Made by a program: the position numbers and the translations under genes. Positions 1 through 8,565 of a stretch of DNA of 46,365 nucleotides are shown in pieces. The DNA is from an uncultured Lachnospiraceae bacterium. Lineage in GTDB: Bacteria; Bacillota; Clostridia; Lachnospirales; Lachnospiraceae. How positions within the stretch are numbered: the first letter of the stretch is position 1; every line of letters starts with the position of its first letter. The notes beneath the pieces were generated by a model. The model worked only from the letters and a program-made list of their open reading frames with translations, was not told where the DNA came from and did not search any database. Where the stretch lies: contig CAJUFU010000012.1 of the NCBI GenBank assembly GCA_910585555.1, forward strand, positions 14,782 to 61,146. Direction: 5' to 3'.

Positions 1-285
1 GATGGAGGAACGCATGACCCCCACGGAATCCGCCGGCATATCACACGAAGATAACTGCCCTGTATCCACCCGCACAAGGGTTTCTTCTCTTGCCACTTTA
101 CAGCCCAGACACTCTAACAGACGCAGCATATGAAACACATCAGAAATATTCGGGCAATTCTCGATTTCACAAGTACCGTTTATCAAAAGGGTCGCCGCAA
201 GGATTGGCAGCGACGCATTTTTTGACCCCTGTATCTTAGTCTGTCCATGCAGACAGTTACCACCATAGATACGAATAGCGTCCAT
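1..285 (-). CDS. murA: UDP-N-acetylglucosamine 1-carboxyvinyltransferase, N-terminal part (runs off window)
   Basis: This is the first 95 codons of MurA, the cytosolic enzyme that transfers enolpyruvate from PEP to UDP-GlcNAc in the first committed step of peptidoglycan synthesis. The translation opens with MDAIRIYGGNCLHGQTKIQG and continues with SKNASLPILAA, which carries the family's Lys-Asn active-site pair near residue 22, and later MRSSI, matching the family MRAS substrate-binding segment. The ATG at 285 is preceded by GAGGTA at a good distance. It lies 70 bp downstream of ftsW on the same strand, so it is probably the next gene of the dcw operon. The rest of the gene, including the PEP-binding cysteine loop, is outside the window. 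Identity is secure; which of the two Firmicutes paralogs (MurA1 or MurA2/MurZ) cannot be told. Confidence 0.93.
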   Translation of the reverse strand, partial: MDAIRIYGGNCLHGQTKIQGSKNASLPILAATLLINGTCEIENCPNISDVFHMLRLLECLGCKVAREETLVRVDTGQLSSCDMPADSVGVMRSSI

Positions 286-355
286 ATGATTACCTCAAAT
301 CTATAATATGACCTATTCTATCTATATGGATTTACGACCAAAAATTATCTTGTCC

Positions 356-1522
356 TTATAAATCTTTCAACCTTATCCCCTTCGCCACACTTAGGACTAA
401 CCCAATCTCTATCAAGAGGAACATGACCGAAGACCCTCCATAACTGATAAAGGGCAGGGAAATTCCCGTGTTGGGAATGGTGTTGGTGACCACCGCAATA
501 TTTAAAATAACCTGGATGGAAATATGTCCCATCACACCCACCACAAGCAGTGCACCGAACAAATCGGAAGCATTGTTGGCTATGATCATCAGCCTCCAGA
601 TCAAAAGCAGGAACATGACAATAACGGCAATCCCGCCAAAAAGCCCCAGTTCCTCACAGATAATGGAGAAAATCATATCATTCTGAGCCTCCGGCAAAAA
701 GCCTCTCTTCTGCATACTCATCCCCAGGCCTTTGCCCAGCACGCCGCCGGACCCAATGGCATAGAGCGCCTGCAGGGTCTGAAACCCCTTGCCGCTGGCA
801 TAAGCTTCCGGATCCAGCCAGGCTAAAATACGGGCGCCGCGGAAGTTCACGCTGTCCGCCTGAGACTGCGCCATCTGTACCACCGCAAAGACCACCACTG
901 CCGCGCCCGCAAGCGTTGCAAGCCCCAGAAGAATAAACCGCTTATAATCCGGACAGGAAACAAACAGCATCAGTACCGCGATACCCATAATAATGATGGC
1001 GGAACTTAAGTTATTGGTAATCTGCCAGATCATCACCGCAATGGGCGCCGGCACCAGAAGTACTGTCCAGAACCCTTTTCTGGTTCGTATCCGCTTGCCC
1101 ATCGTACAGATCAGACTTGCCAGAAACAATATCATACCCACCTTGGCCACTTCCGCAACCTGCAGGGAAATGCCTCCTATGTACAGCCATCTGGTGGCAC
1201 CGCCGGACTCATGCCCAAAAGGAATGATCAACAAAATCAACACCCCGGAAACGATATAGGCCAGCGCCGCAAACCGTTCCCAGAAATGATACGGGATATT
1301 GGACACCACCATCATCACCACAAGTCCCAGGATTGTGGCAAAGAGCTGCTGTTTCAAATAATGGGTGGAATCTCCATAGTCCAGATTCGCCTCATAAGAA
1401 CTGGTGGAAAATACCATGACCATACCAAACCCTAACAGGAACAGTACGATAAACAGCAGACTGTAATCCATAAAACTCTCACTCTTTGGTTGTCTCCTGC
1501 GTGAAGAATTTCTTTGTGCCAC
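356..1522 (-). CDS. ftsW: SEDS-family peptidoglycan polymerase FtsW/SpoVE
   Basis: A 388-residue polytopic membrane protein of the SEDS family (FtsW/RodA/SpoVE), the glycosyltransferases that polymerise lipid II together with a class B PBP. A basic cytoplasmic N-terminus (about residues 1-16) is followed by about ten hydrophobic segments. The family signatures are visible: GATRWLYIGGISLQVAEVAK, and near the C-terminus NTIPNTGISLPFISYGGSS. The start is a GTG at 1522 with GGAGGAG about 9 nt upstream. The murD stop lies 6 bp away, so the two genes are tightly coupled. Position after murD identifies it as the division/sporulation SEDS protein rather than RodA. Whether it acts as FtsW, SpoVE or both cannot be decided from one copy. 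No murG follows; murA does. Confidence 0.93.
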   Translation of the reverse strand: MAQRNSSRRRQPKSESFMDYSLLFIVLFLLGFGMVMVFSTSSYEANLDYGDSTHYLKQQLFATILGLVVMMVVSNIPYHFWERFAALAYIVSGVLILLIIPFGHESGGATRWLYIGGISLQVAEVAKVGMILFLASLICTMGKRIRTRKGFWTVLLVPAPIAVMIWQITNNLSSAIIIMGIAVLMLFVSCPDYKRFILLGLATLAGAAVVVFAVVQMAQSQADSVNFRGARILAWLDPEAYASGKGFQTLQALYAIGSGGVLGKGLGMSMQKRGFLPEAQNDMIFSIICEELGLFGGIAVIVMFLLLIWRLMIIANNASDLFGALLVVGVMGHISIQVILNIAVVTNTIPNTGISLPFISYGGSSVMFLLIEIGLVLSVAKGIRLKDL

Positions 1523-1528
1523 TTATTC

Positions 1529-2890
1529 TTACTCCTCCAATTGCTCCACAAACTCTTTAAACATCCTGCCCCTGACCTCATAGTTGGGAAACATTCCCCA
1601 GCTTGCGCAGGCAGGCGACAGCAACACGGCGTCTCCGGGCTTTGCATTTTCCACGCAGAGCCCAAAAGCTTCCTCGAAGGTATCTGCCAGTATCACATTT
1701 TCCATCCCATGCCGTTTCGCGCAATCCGCGATTTTTTCCCTGGTCTGACCGATCAGCACGAAACACTTGACTTTATTGTCAAAAGACTCTATCCATTCGT
1801 CATAATCACTCTGCTTATCATAGCCCCCGCCGATTAAAACCGTGGGCTTACACATAGCCCGGATTCCCTGGATTGCCGCATCGGGATTCGTACCTTTGGA
1901 ATCATTGTAATAATCCACGCCGCCTTTGGTAGCGACAAATTCAATCCGATGCTCTACCGCCTTAAACTGTCTGACCACCGAGAGAATGGTTTCCATAGGC
2001 ACCCCAAAAGCCTGTGCGATGGCGATAGCCGCCATCACATTTTCCACATTACAAGTACCCACCAGATTCATATCATGGATGTTCAAAAGTCTCATGGCCT
2101 TTCCATCCTTGGCCTGCCAAATTTCATCCCCATCCTGATAAAATCCCTCCGCAAGCTTCCTCTTGGAAGAAAACCAGACCACCCTGGCCGGACACCGGCT
2201 GCCGATTTCTCTGGTATAGCTGTTTTCAAAGTTCAGCACACAGACCTGTTCCTTCGTCTGGTTCCTGGTGATGGCCTCCTTTGCCGCCGCATACTTTTCC
2301 ATCGTATGATGGCGGTTTAGATGATCGGGCGTGATGTTTAAGACAGCCGACACATCCGGTTGAAACTTCTCCACCGTCTCTAGCTGAAAACTGCTGATCT
2401 CCGCCACCGTCACTGTCTCATCTTCGGCATCTAAGGCCGTCAGCGTATAGGGATTGCCAATGTTTCCCACCACATCCACGTCCTTATAACAAGCCGCCAT
2501 AATCTCTCCCACCAAAGTGGTGGTGGTGGTCTTACCATTGGTGCCCGTAATTCCTATCACGCGTCCCTTTCCCAATTCATAGGCTAATTCAATCTCTCCC
2601 CAGATTTTGATGCCCTTTTGGCGAAACTTCTCCACAAACGCCGTGTCTGTGGGCACACCCGGACTTAAGACTACCAAATCTATACTGTCCGCCGTCTCTT
2701 CGGGCAGTACGCCTATCAAAATCTCCGCTTCCGCTCCCGGCTTTAATTTCTTTCTGACCTCTTCCAAAGACAGCTTATCATTTTCATCAAATACTACCGG
2801 CAGCGCCCCTGCATGGCACAATGCCTCCACAGCCCCAATCCCGCTGATACCGGAACCTACCACTAAAACTCTTTTTCCTTGTAACTCCAT
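1529..2890 (-). CDS. murD: UDP-N-acetylmuramoyl-L-alanine--D-glutamate ligase
   Basis: MurD adds D-glutamate to UDP-MurNAc-L-Ala using ATP. The protein has an N-terminal Rossmann-like substrate domain (KRVLVVGSGISGIGA), the Mur ligase ATP loop GITGTNGKTTTTT around residue 115, then NITPDHLNRH and YNDSKGTNPDA typical of MurD. I chose the ATG at 2890 (453 residues, usual length about 450). The frame is open further upstream into mraY, but that extension is unrelated to MurD, and GGAAAGG precedes this ATG. The mraY stop is 29 bp upstream and ftsW starts 6 bp downstream, so it is an internal dcw operon gene. Confidence 0.95.
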   Translation of the reverse strand: MELQGKRVLVVGSGISGIGAVEALCHAGALPVVFDENDKLSLEEVRKKLKPGAEAEILIGVLPEETADSIDLVVLSPGVPTDTAFVEKFRQKGIKIWGEIELAYELGKGRVIGITGTNGKTTTTTLVGEIMAACYKDVDVVGNIGNPYTLTALDAEDETVTVAEISSFQLETVEKFQPDVSAVLNITPDHLNRHHTMEKYAAAKEAITRNQTKEQVCVLNFENSYTREIGSRCPARVVWFSSKRKLAEGFYQDGDEIWQAKDGKAMRLLNIHDMNLVGTCNVENVMAAIAIAQAFGVPMETILSVVRQFKAVEHRIEFVATKGGVDYYNDSKGTNPDAAIQGIRAMCKPTVLIGGGYDKQSDYDEWIESFDNKVKCFVLIGQTREKIADCAKRHGMENVILADTFEEAFGLCVENAKPGDAVLLSPACASWGMFPNYEVRGRMFKEFVEQLEE

Positions 2891-2919
2891 TGTCTCTACC
2901 TTTCCGTCTCTCTGCTCTG

Positions 2920-3876
2920 TTAAACCCCCATCAGCGCCACCAGACAAAGAAGCGCCGTCACGATGGAAAACACTGCCACAACCCTGGTCTCCGACCACCC
3001 GCAGAGCTCAAAATGATGATGAATCGGCGCCATCTTAAAAATTCTCTTTCCGCCCGTCATCTTAAAGTAAGACACCTGCAGCATCACAGATACCACTTCC
3101 AACAAGTAAATAAATCCTACGATGGCGATGAAGATGGGCATCTGCATCATATACGCCGATGCCGCCACAAAGCCGCCCAGTGCAAGGGATCCTGTATCTC
3201 CCATAAACACACTAGCCGGATGCACATTGAACAACAAGAATCCCAGCAGCGCCCCTACCACCGCGCAGGTAATAGGCTCTATACCGCTTCCCGTTCCGAT
3301 GGCAACCACAGTAAAAAAGGTGGCCACCAGCACCGTCACCGAACTTGCCAGACCATCCAGACCATCCGTAAAGTTCGTACCATTTACTGTGCCGATCACG
3401 ATAAAGAAAAGAATCGGAATATTCCACCAGCCAAAATCCAGATAAACACTATCCACAAAAGGCACTTTCATAGCCAAAGACACATCCGTATACCGGCGAA
3501 GATAAAACACAAATATCCCTGTCACAACAATCTGCAGGGCAAATTTCTGCCATGCCCGAAGGCCCATGGAGCGTTTTAATACCACCTTGATATAGTCATC
3601 CAGGAAGCCGATCAGTCCAAATCCCAGAGTCAGAAACAAAATCGGCACGATTCTCGGATACTCCTTCACAAACAAGAGAGAAGTAGCTACAACGCTGACC
3701 AGAAATAAAATACCGCCCATAGTGGGTGTACCATTTTTCTTCAAATGACTCTCCGGCCCTTCCGTTCTCTCCGTCTGCCCCACCTTAAGGCGGCGCAGGA
3801 AAGGAATCACCAAAGGTCCCAGCACCACACTGATTGCAAACGACAACATCACCGACAACAAAATTGTACCATTCAT
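2920..3876 (-). CDS. mraY: Phospho-N-acetylmuramoyl-pentapeptide transferase
   Basis: MraY transfers phospho-MurNAc-pentapeptide to undecaprenyl phosphate to make lipid I at the inner face of the membrane. The 318-residue product has about ten hydrophobic segments. The aspartate-rich family motifs are visible: a DDY pair (FLDDYIKV, near residue 90), NFTDGLDGLA (near 170), and the C-terminal histidine loop APIHHHFELCGWSE. Usual length is 320-360. The ATG at 3876 lies 9 bp after the stop of the upstream PBP gene, which is typical dcw spacing. It sits between the tandem PBPs and murD, as in many Clostridia. Confidence 0.96.
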   Translation of the reverse strand: MNGTILLSVMLSFAISVVLGPLVIPFLRRLKVGQTERTEGPESHLKKNGTPTMGGILFLVSVVATSLLFVKEYPRIVPILFLTLGFGLIGFLDDYIKVVLKRSMGLRAWQKFALQIVVTGIFVFYLRRYTDVSLAMKVPFVDSVYLDFGWWNIPILFFIVIGTVNGTNFTDGLDGLASSVTVLVATFFTVVAIGTGSGIEPITCAVVGALLGFLLFNVHPASVFMGDTGSLALGGFVAASAYMMQMPIFIAIVGFIYLLEVVSVMLQVSYFKMTGGKRIFKMAPIHHHFELCGWSETRVVAVFSIVTALLCLVALMGV

Positions 3877-3885
3877 ATCTATCCA

Positions 3886-5667
3886 TTAATCCTTTCCATG
3901 ACTCCCGTCTGTACTTCCTGTTACATTATAATCTATCTTTTCCAAATATGGAAGAATATTCTCAAAGAGCTGTCTGACCACCGGCGCAGCAATCTGTCCG
4001 CCATAATATGTGCCTTTGGGATTGTTGATGATAGCCACCGCCAACACCTGGGGATTGTCGGCCGGTGCAAATCCCAAAAAGGACGCGATATATTTACCGC
4101 TTCCCCGGGGCAGTGTCTGGCTGGTAGCCGTCTTGCCGCCAATCCGGTAGCCTTCCACCGCTCCATTCTTACCGCTTCCTTCCGCCACCACCTGCTCCAA
4201 AATATAACGCATGGTCTCAGAAGTCTCGGCTGAAACCACATTTTCCCGTACCGGATAGGTAAAATGTTCCACCTGCGTGCCATCCCCATTGGCAGTCTTT
4301 ACCGCAAAATGGGGTGTGATGCGTCTGCCGCCGTTGATGATGGAGGAAGCCGTGGTTGCCAGCTGAATCGGCGTAATCTGGAAAGACTGCCCAAAGGAGA
4401 TGGTTGCCAATTCTACCGGTCCGATATTCTCCATCTTATGCATGATGGTTCCCGCCTCACCGGGCAGATCGATGCCCGTTTTATCCAAAAGGCCGAACTG
4501 CCGGAAATAGGAATAGTAACGCTCCACGCCGATGCGCAGCCCTACCGTGATAAAAACAGGGTTACAGGAATTCATCGTCCCCTGCACGAAGTCTTCTGCT
4601 CCGTGGCCGCCCACTTTATGACAGCGTATCCTGCGGTCCTCCACCATAATAAATCCCGGACAGTTAAAAGTATCCGTGGTCTTTACCATACCGGACTCCA
4701 ACCCTGCCGCCGCCGTCACGATCTTAAAGGTGGACCCCGGCTCATAAGTATCATTGATACAGCCGTTTCTCCACATAGCGTTTAACAGCTCCTGCTTCTT
4801 TTCCTGAGAGAAAGCCGCCGAATCCATACCGTTTGGCAGTGTGTATGGGTCGTTCAGATTAAATTCCGGCACATTCACCATGGCCAGAATCTCACCGTTT
4901 TGCGGATTCATGACCAGTATGGAGACGCTGTCCGCCTCCTTGGTCTCCATGGTCTGTATGGCAAGCTGTGTGGCATAGCTTTGGATATTCATATCCAGAC
5001 TGATATAGAGGTCCTGCCCGTTTACCGGCTCTACCCGCTCCTCTCCTTCTTCCGAAAGCTCCACGCCCTTGGCATCCGTCACCGTTAAGATGGTTCCCGC
5101 CTCACCCTGCAAATATTCCTCATAAATCACTTCCAGTCCAATAATACCCTGGTTATCGCCTCCGGTAAACCCTAACACCTTGGATGCCAGTGTATCATAG
5201 GGATAATAGCGTTTGTAATCCTCATCCACCTTCACCCCGTTCAATTCATAAGATCTGATCACATCTCCAATACTCTTATCCACATTACTTCGGATTTTTT
5301 CTATGGAAGAATATTTCTCCACCCGTTTTTTCACATACTCTTCACTCAGCTCCAATTCCTTACACAAAACGTCAATGACTTCCTCCGGGTCCGTAATCTG
5401 ACTGTGAATCACCGAAATCGTACAGACCGTCTTGTTATCTGCCAGAATCTTTCCGTTGGCATCTATAATCCGTCCTCTGGCTGCCTTGATGCTCCGCTCT
5501 CTCTCATGCAGCTCCTTTGCCTTCTGGGTATAATATTCGGATTGAAAAATCATCAGATAAGCGAGCCTCCCCGCCAAGCCCGTAAACACGATAAAACACA
5601 GGAAAAGGACAGCCACAGTCTTACTCCGGTGATAGGTTTTATGTAAGTAAGGTGTTTCTTTTGCCAT
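3886..5667 (-). CDS. Class B penicillin-binding protein, SpoVD-like (second of a tandem pair), KTA variant motif
   Basis: A 593-residue bitopic transpeptidase: short cytoplasmic N-terminus, one TM helix (about residues 17-41), the PBP dimerisation domain, then the transpeptidase domain. SxxK is S312-TFK and SxN is S367-CN. The third box reads GGKTATSQT at residues 510-518, so the usual KTG is KTA. There is no PASTA domain, unlike B. subtilis SpoVD, and the protein ends soon after the transpeptidase fold. The ATG at 5667 has GAGGT about 7 nt upstream, but that site lies inside a long hairpin in the 69-bp gap after the upstream PBP gene. By position it is the partner of FtsW/SpoVE in septal or sporulation peptidoglycan synthesis. 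Calling it SpoVD rather than FtsI is inference from order and size. Confidence 0.88.
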   Translation of the reverse strand: MAKETPYLHKTYHRSKTVAVLFLCFIVFTGLAGRLAYLMIFQSEYYTQKAKELHERERSIKAARGRIIDANGKILADNKTVCTISVIHSQITDPEEVIDVLCKELELSEEYVKKRVEKYSSIEKIRSNVDKSIGDVIRSYELNGVKVDEDYKRYYPYDTLASKVLGFTGGDNQGIIGLEVIYEEYLQGEAGTILTVTDAKGVELSEEGEERVEPVNGQDLYISLDMNIQSYATQLAIQTMETKEADSVSILVMNPQNGEILAMVNVPEFNLNDPYTLPNGMDSAAFSQEKKQELLNAMWRNGCINDTYEPGSTFKIVTAAAGLESGMVKTTDTFNCPGFIMVEDRRIRCHKVGGHGAEDFVQGTMNSCNPVFITVGLRIGVERYYSYFRQFGLLDKTGIDLPGEAGTIMHKMENIGPVELATISFGQSFQITPIQLATTASSIINGGRRITPHFAVKTANGDGTQVEHFTYPVRENVVSAETSETMRYILEQVVAEGSGKNGAVEGYRIGGKTATSQTLPRGSGKYIASFLGFAPADNPQVLAVAIINNPKGTYYGGQIAAPVVRQLFENILPYLEKIDYNVTGSTDGSHGKD

Positions 5668-5673
5668 ATAGAA

Positions 5674-5722
5674 AACCTCACAAAAAGGTATTAATATAAT
5701 TTATTACCGTTTTTATGAGGTT
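5674..5722 (-). promoter_or_regulatory. Long hairpin between the tandem PBP genes, burying the downstream ribosome-binding site
   Basis: The outer arms AACCTCA (5674-5680) and TGAGGTT (5716-5722) are perfectly complementary. They continue inward through an A5/T5 pairing and GGTA/TACC with one bulge and an AT-rich loop. On the minus-strand mRNA the 3' arm ends in GAGGTT, which is the Shine-Dalgarno of the 593-residue PBP. The structure could therefore limit its translation, or act as a leaky attenuator because TTTTC follows. Confidence 0.5.
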
Positions 5723-5736
5723 ATTCTTATTCCCTT

Positions 5737-8028
5737 CTATTCTGTTGCCGTGGGCTCACTGCCTCCCGGCGTATCCCCTGGCTCTGTGCCTTCTCCGGTG
5801 CCCTCAGCGCCTTCTTCACCCTCTGTGGCGTCATCTATTAAACTGCCGCCGCCCATCACAGTACCAAGCTCTGGATCCACAAAATTACCGGTAGCAGGGT
5901 CGATCAGATAGCCGGTGGCCGGATCCTTCGGGAAATCTCTCCAAGCCTCACGATCTTCTGTATCTTCTTCCGTTTCCTCTTCTGTTCCTTCCTGTTCTTC
6001 CCCTTCCTGCGTCTCTTCTTCGGTCCCCTCCTGCGGATTGACGAGGTTGCCCTCCTCGTCCAGTTCCTCCGTCTGGGCGCCTTGTGGCGTCCGAATCTGA
6101 ATCTGCAGTTCTTCTAACTCTTCCCGCTCTTTATCTGTCAACTCTTCCGTCATGAAGATATTCAGATAGGGAAGTACCTCCGTCAAAATATTGCGCACAA
6201 TCTTGGTGGCATACTTGGCATCATCCTGAGGGTATGCATTGGGCCTGTCTACCACCACGTAAATCACAATCTGCGGATCATCTGCCGGCGCATACCCTAA
6301 AAAGGATACCACATACTCCTTATTACCACGGGGAAGTGTCTCCGCCGTACCGGTCTTACCGCCGATTATATAACCGGCCGGCCTGGCCGTGTGACCGGTT
6401 CCATGTTCCCCTGTCACCACCGTATTACAAAACTCCCGTATGGTTTCGCTGGTAGTGTTGGAAATTGTCTGTTTCAAAATCCTAGGTTCCACATTTTCTA
6501 TGGTGGCCCCATCCGCTGTTGTTATTCTGCTCACCACATGGGGTTCATAATAATAACCGCCGTTAATCAGAGAGCAAAAGCCCGCAGCAGTCTGAATCAT
6601 GGTCACGTTAAAACTCTGTCCGAATGAGTTGGTCGCAAGATCTGTAGGTCCAATATTATCTTTATTAAAGACCATGGTGTCCGTACGCGCTTCGCCCGCC
6701 AGATCAATATTCGTTTTCAGTCCGAAGCCAAACAGATGCTGGTAATCCACAAAACGTTCCTTCCCCAGCGCAAATGCTACATTCATCAACACCACATTAC
6801 AGGAACGCTCAATCCCTTCCTGTACACTGATTCGACCATCTCCATAGATCTGGTGGCACTTGATATCATGATCGCCCACATGAAGCTTTCCTTCACATAG
6901 ATAGGTCTCATTGCCTGTAATCGCCCCGCTCTCGATAGCCGCCGCCACGGTAAAGGGCTTGGCCACAGAGCCTGGTTCATAAGAATCCACAATACAGTGA
7001 TTCTTCCAAAGGGCATTCAGATGCTGATACATCACCTGATCGTTCATGCCACGGATGGCTTCCTGGGTCACACACTCAGCCGGTTTTACCTTTTTACCAT
7101 CCTTATCTAAAAGCGGCATACCGATCAGATTCTGCTCATTTCTGGTATCATTTAAGTCAAAGACAGGATAATCCGCCATAGCAAGCACATTTCCTGTATT
7201 CACTTCCATAATAATACAACCAAGCGTCTCCGCACCGTTACCTGGTCTGACACTGTCTTTATACTCCTCGTTAAACGCTTTCAGATACTTCTCCACGATT
7301 GCCTGAATATTGGCATCGATGGTGGTCTGAATATTATACCCGTCCTTTGCCGGGACGGTGGTGCGCTCCAAAGTGGAATCATCGTTCAGATAACCGTATT
7401 CCCGCCCGTTGGTTCCGCACAGGATATCGTTGTAGTACTCCTCTAAGCCGTATGTTCCCACATTATCACTGGTGGTAAACCCGATCACATCACAGGCCAA
7501 AGACCCGTTGGGGTATTCCCGCCTGTACTCATCCTCAAACCAGACCCCCTTGATATTTTTACCCTGTTCCGGGTCCTTTTGCAAATCCTCAAAGGCCACT
7601 TTTTTCTCATACTCCACCCGCTTGGCCATCACGTAGTAAGCAGAGTTGGGATGTTCCGCAATATAAGTTCTGACCGTGTTGGTATCAATGTTAAAGATTT
7701 TTTTCAAGGCACTTAACGTAGGTTCCAGATTCTTCTCATCCTGCATCAGCAGATTGGCGTCCAAAATGACATTATATACCTTATTGCTCACAGCTAACAC
7801 CGTGCCGTTGGAGTCTACAATTTCACCACGCTTAAAAGGTATTGTCGTAGAGTCATATTCCTGCTGCGACAATACCTGCTTTTTGTAGTCCTCCCCATTA
7901 TCCCTGTTGATCAGAAATAACCGGGCGCTGAGTCCCGCGAAAGCTGCCAGGATAAACATAAACAAAATCAGCAGCTTCTTCTGCATTTTAATGGTAAATC
8001 TGTTAATGGTATTTCTACGATTACTCAA
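5737..8028 (-). CDS. Class B penicillin-binding protein, FtsI/PBP2B-like, with acidic C-terminal tail (first of a tandem pair)
   Basis: A 763-residue division transpeptidase. One TM helix lies at about residues 18-40, then the dimerisation domain and the transpeptidase domain with S354-VAK, S409-CN and K558-TG, all canonical. After the fold ends (about residue 625) there is a roughly 130-residue low-complexity tail. It has a Glu/Thr-rich stretch near 635-690, a proline/glycine-containing DPATG-rich segment near 702-720 and a Gly/Glu/Thr-rich end; no PASTA repeat is recognisable. The start is a TTG at 8028 with AGGTG 5 nt upstream. The nearby ATG at 8033 is in another frame and stops at once. 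The next in-frame ATG (residue 15) would remove part of the basic N-terminus. It follows ftsL by 31 bp, the usual place of ftsI/pbpB. Confidence 0.9.
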   Translation of the reverse strand: MSNRRNTINRFTIKMQKKLLILFMFILAAFAGLSARLFLINRDNGEDYKKQVLSQQEYDSTTIPFKRGEIVDSNGTVLAVSNKVYNVILDANLLMQDEKNLEPTLSALKKIFNIDTNTVRTYIAEHPNSAYYVMAKRVEYEKKVAFEDLQKDPEQGKNIKGVWFEDEYRREYPNGSLACDVIGFTTSDNVGTYGLEEYYNDILCGTNGREYGYLNDDSTLERTTVPAKDGYNIQTTIDANIQAIVEKYLKAFNEEYKDSVRPGNGAETLGCIIMEVNTGNVLAMADYPVFDLNDTRNEQNLIGMPLLDKDGKKVKPAECVTQEAIRGMNDQVMYQHLNALWKNHCIVDSYEPGSVAKPFTVAAAIESGAITGNETYLCEGKLHVGDHDIKCHQIYGDGRISVQEGIERSCNVVLMNVAFALGKERFVDYQHLFGFGLKTNIDLAGEARTDTMVFNKDNIGPTDLATNSFGQSFNVTMIQTAAGFCSLINGGYYYEPHVVSRITTADGATIENVEPRILKQTISNTTSETIREFCNTVVTGEHGTGHTARPAGYIIGGKTGTAETLPRGNKEYVVSFLGYAPADDPQIVIYVVVDRPNAYPQDDAKYATKIVRNILTEVLPYLNIFMTEELTDKEREELEELQIQIRTPQGAQTEELDEEGNLVNPQEGTEEETQEGEEQEGTEEETEEDTEDREAWRDFPKDPATGYLIDPATGNFVDPELGTVMGGGSLIDDATEGEEGAEGTGEGTEPGDTPGGSEPTATE

Positions 8029-8059
8029 TCCATCACCTACTTCATCCTCACATATTATC

Positions 8060-8560
8060 TCAATGAGGGATTTCCGCCATCTGCTTCACATAATCACTGC
8101 TCTCGCTGGCAAAAGATATAATCTGTCCCTGGGTCGCATACTGCATCCCCAACTCCTGGATTGCAACCCGTCTGATTTCTTCCAAATCGATACTACTTGA
8201 TATTCTGCTGTATTCCTCATCATTTTTAACCTTTAAATCATTCAGCTCACGTTCCAGTTTAGAAATGTTTTTCACACTGTTGGTGATATCAGACTGCAGG
8301 CCCACATAATAAATTAAGATCATGCCTGTTGCTGCCAATGCGGCGCACAGAAACATCACATAGCCCACACTCATGTGCTTTGCTTTTTCCCGGTTCTTTC
8401 GGATGGTATTGTTATTCACCTTACGCCGTGGACGTTTCCTGATCTCCTCCGTCACGTCTGCTTTTCTGACCGTATTGCCCTGCACATAATACTGGCTGCG
8501 CCTATTGCCACCACGATTATGGTCCGCTCTTCTGTTCACATTTCTCTGTGTCGCTGCCAT
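8060..8560 (-). CDS. ftsL: FtsL-like cell division protein
   Basis: A 166-residue bitopic protein: a long, very basic cytoplasmic N-terminus (residues 1-65, Arg/Lys/Asn-rich), one TM helix at about 66-88, then a coiled coil at about 90-135 with heptad-like spacing (ISKLERELNDLKVKND). This is the FtsL/DivIC build. FtsL joins DivIC and FtsQ/DivIB to regulate the septal FtsW-PBP synthase. Sequence alone would not separate FtsL from DivIC, but its place between rsmH and the first PBP gene does. The ATG at 8560 follows the rsmH stop by 5 bp, with AGGGG about 11 nt upstream. Confidence 0.86.
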   Translation of the reverse strand: MAATQRNVNRRADHNRGGNRRSQYYVQGNTVRKADVTEEIRKRPRRKVNNNTIRKNREKAKHMSVGYVMFLCAALAATGMILIYYVGLQSDITNSVKNISKLERELNDLKVKNDEEYSRISSSIDLEEIRRVAIQELGMQYATQGQIISFASESSDYVKQMAEIPH

Positions 8561-8565
8561 TTTTG

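Noticed and set aside
1211..1435. Plus-strand open frame with six consecutive histidines
   Set aside because: It is the antisense shadow of ftsW; the histidines come from hydrophobic valine/methionine codons read backwards, and there is no ribosome-binding site.
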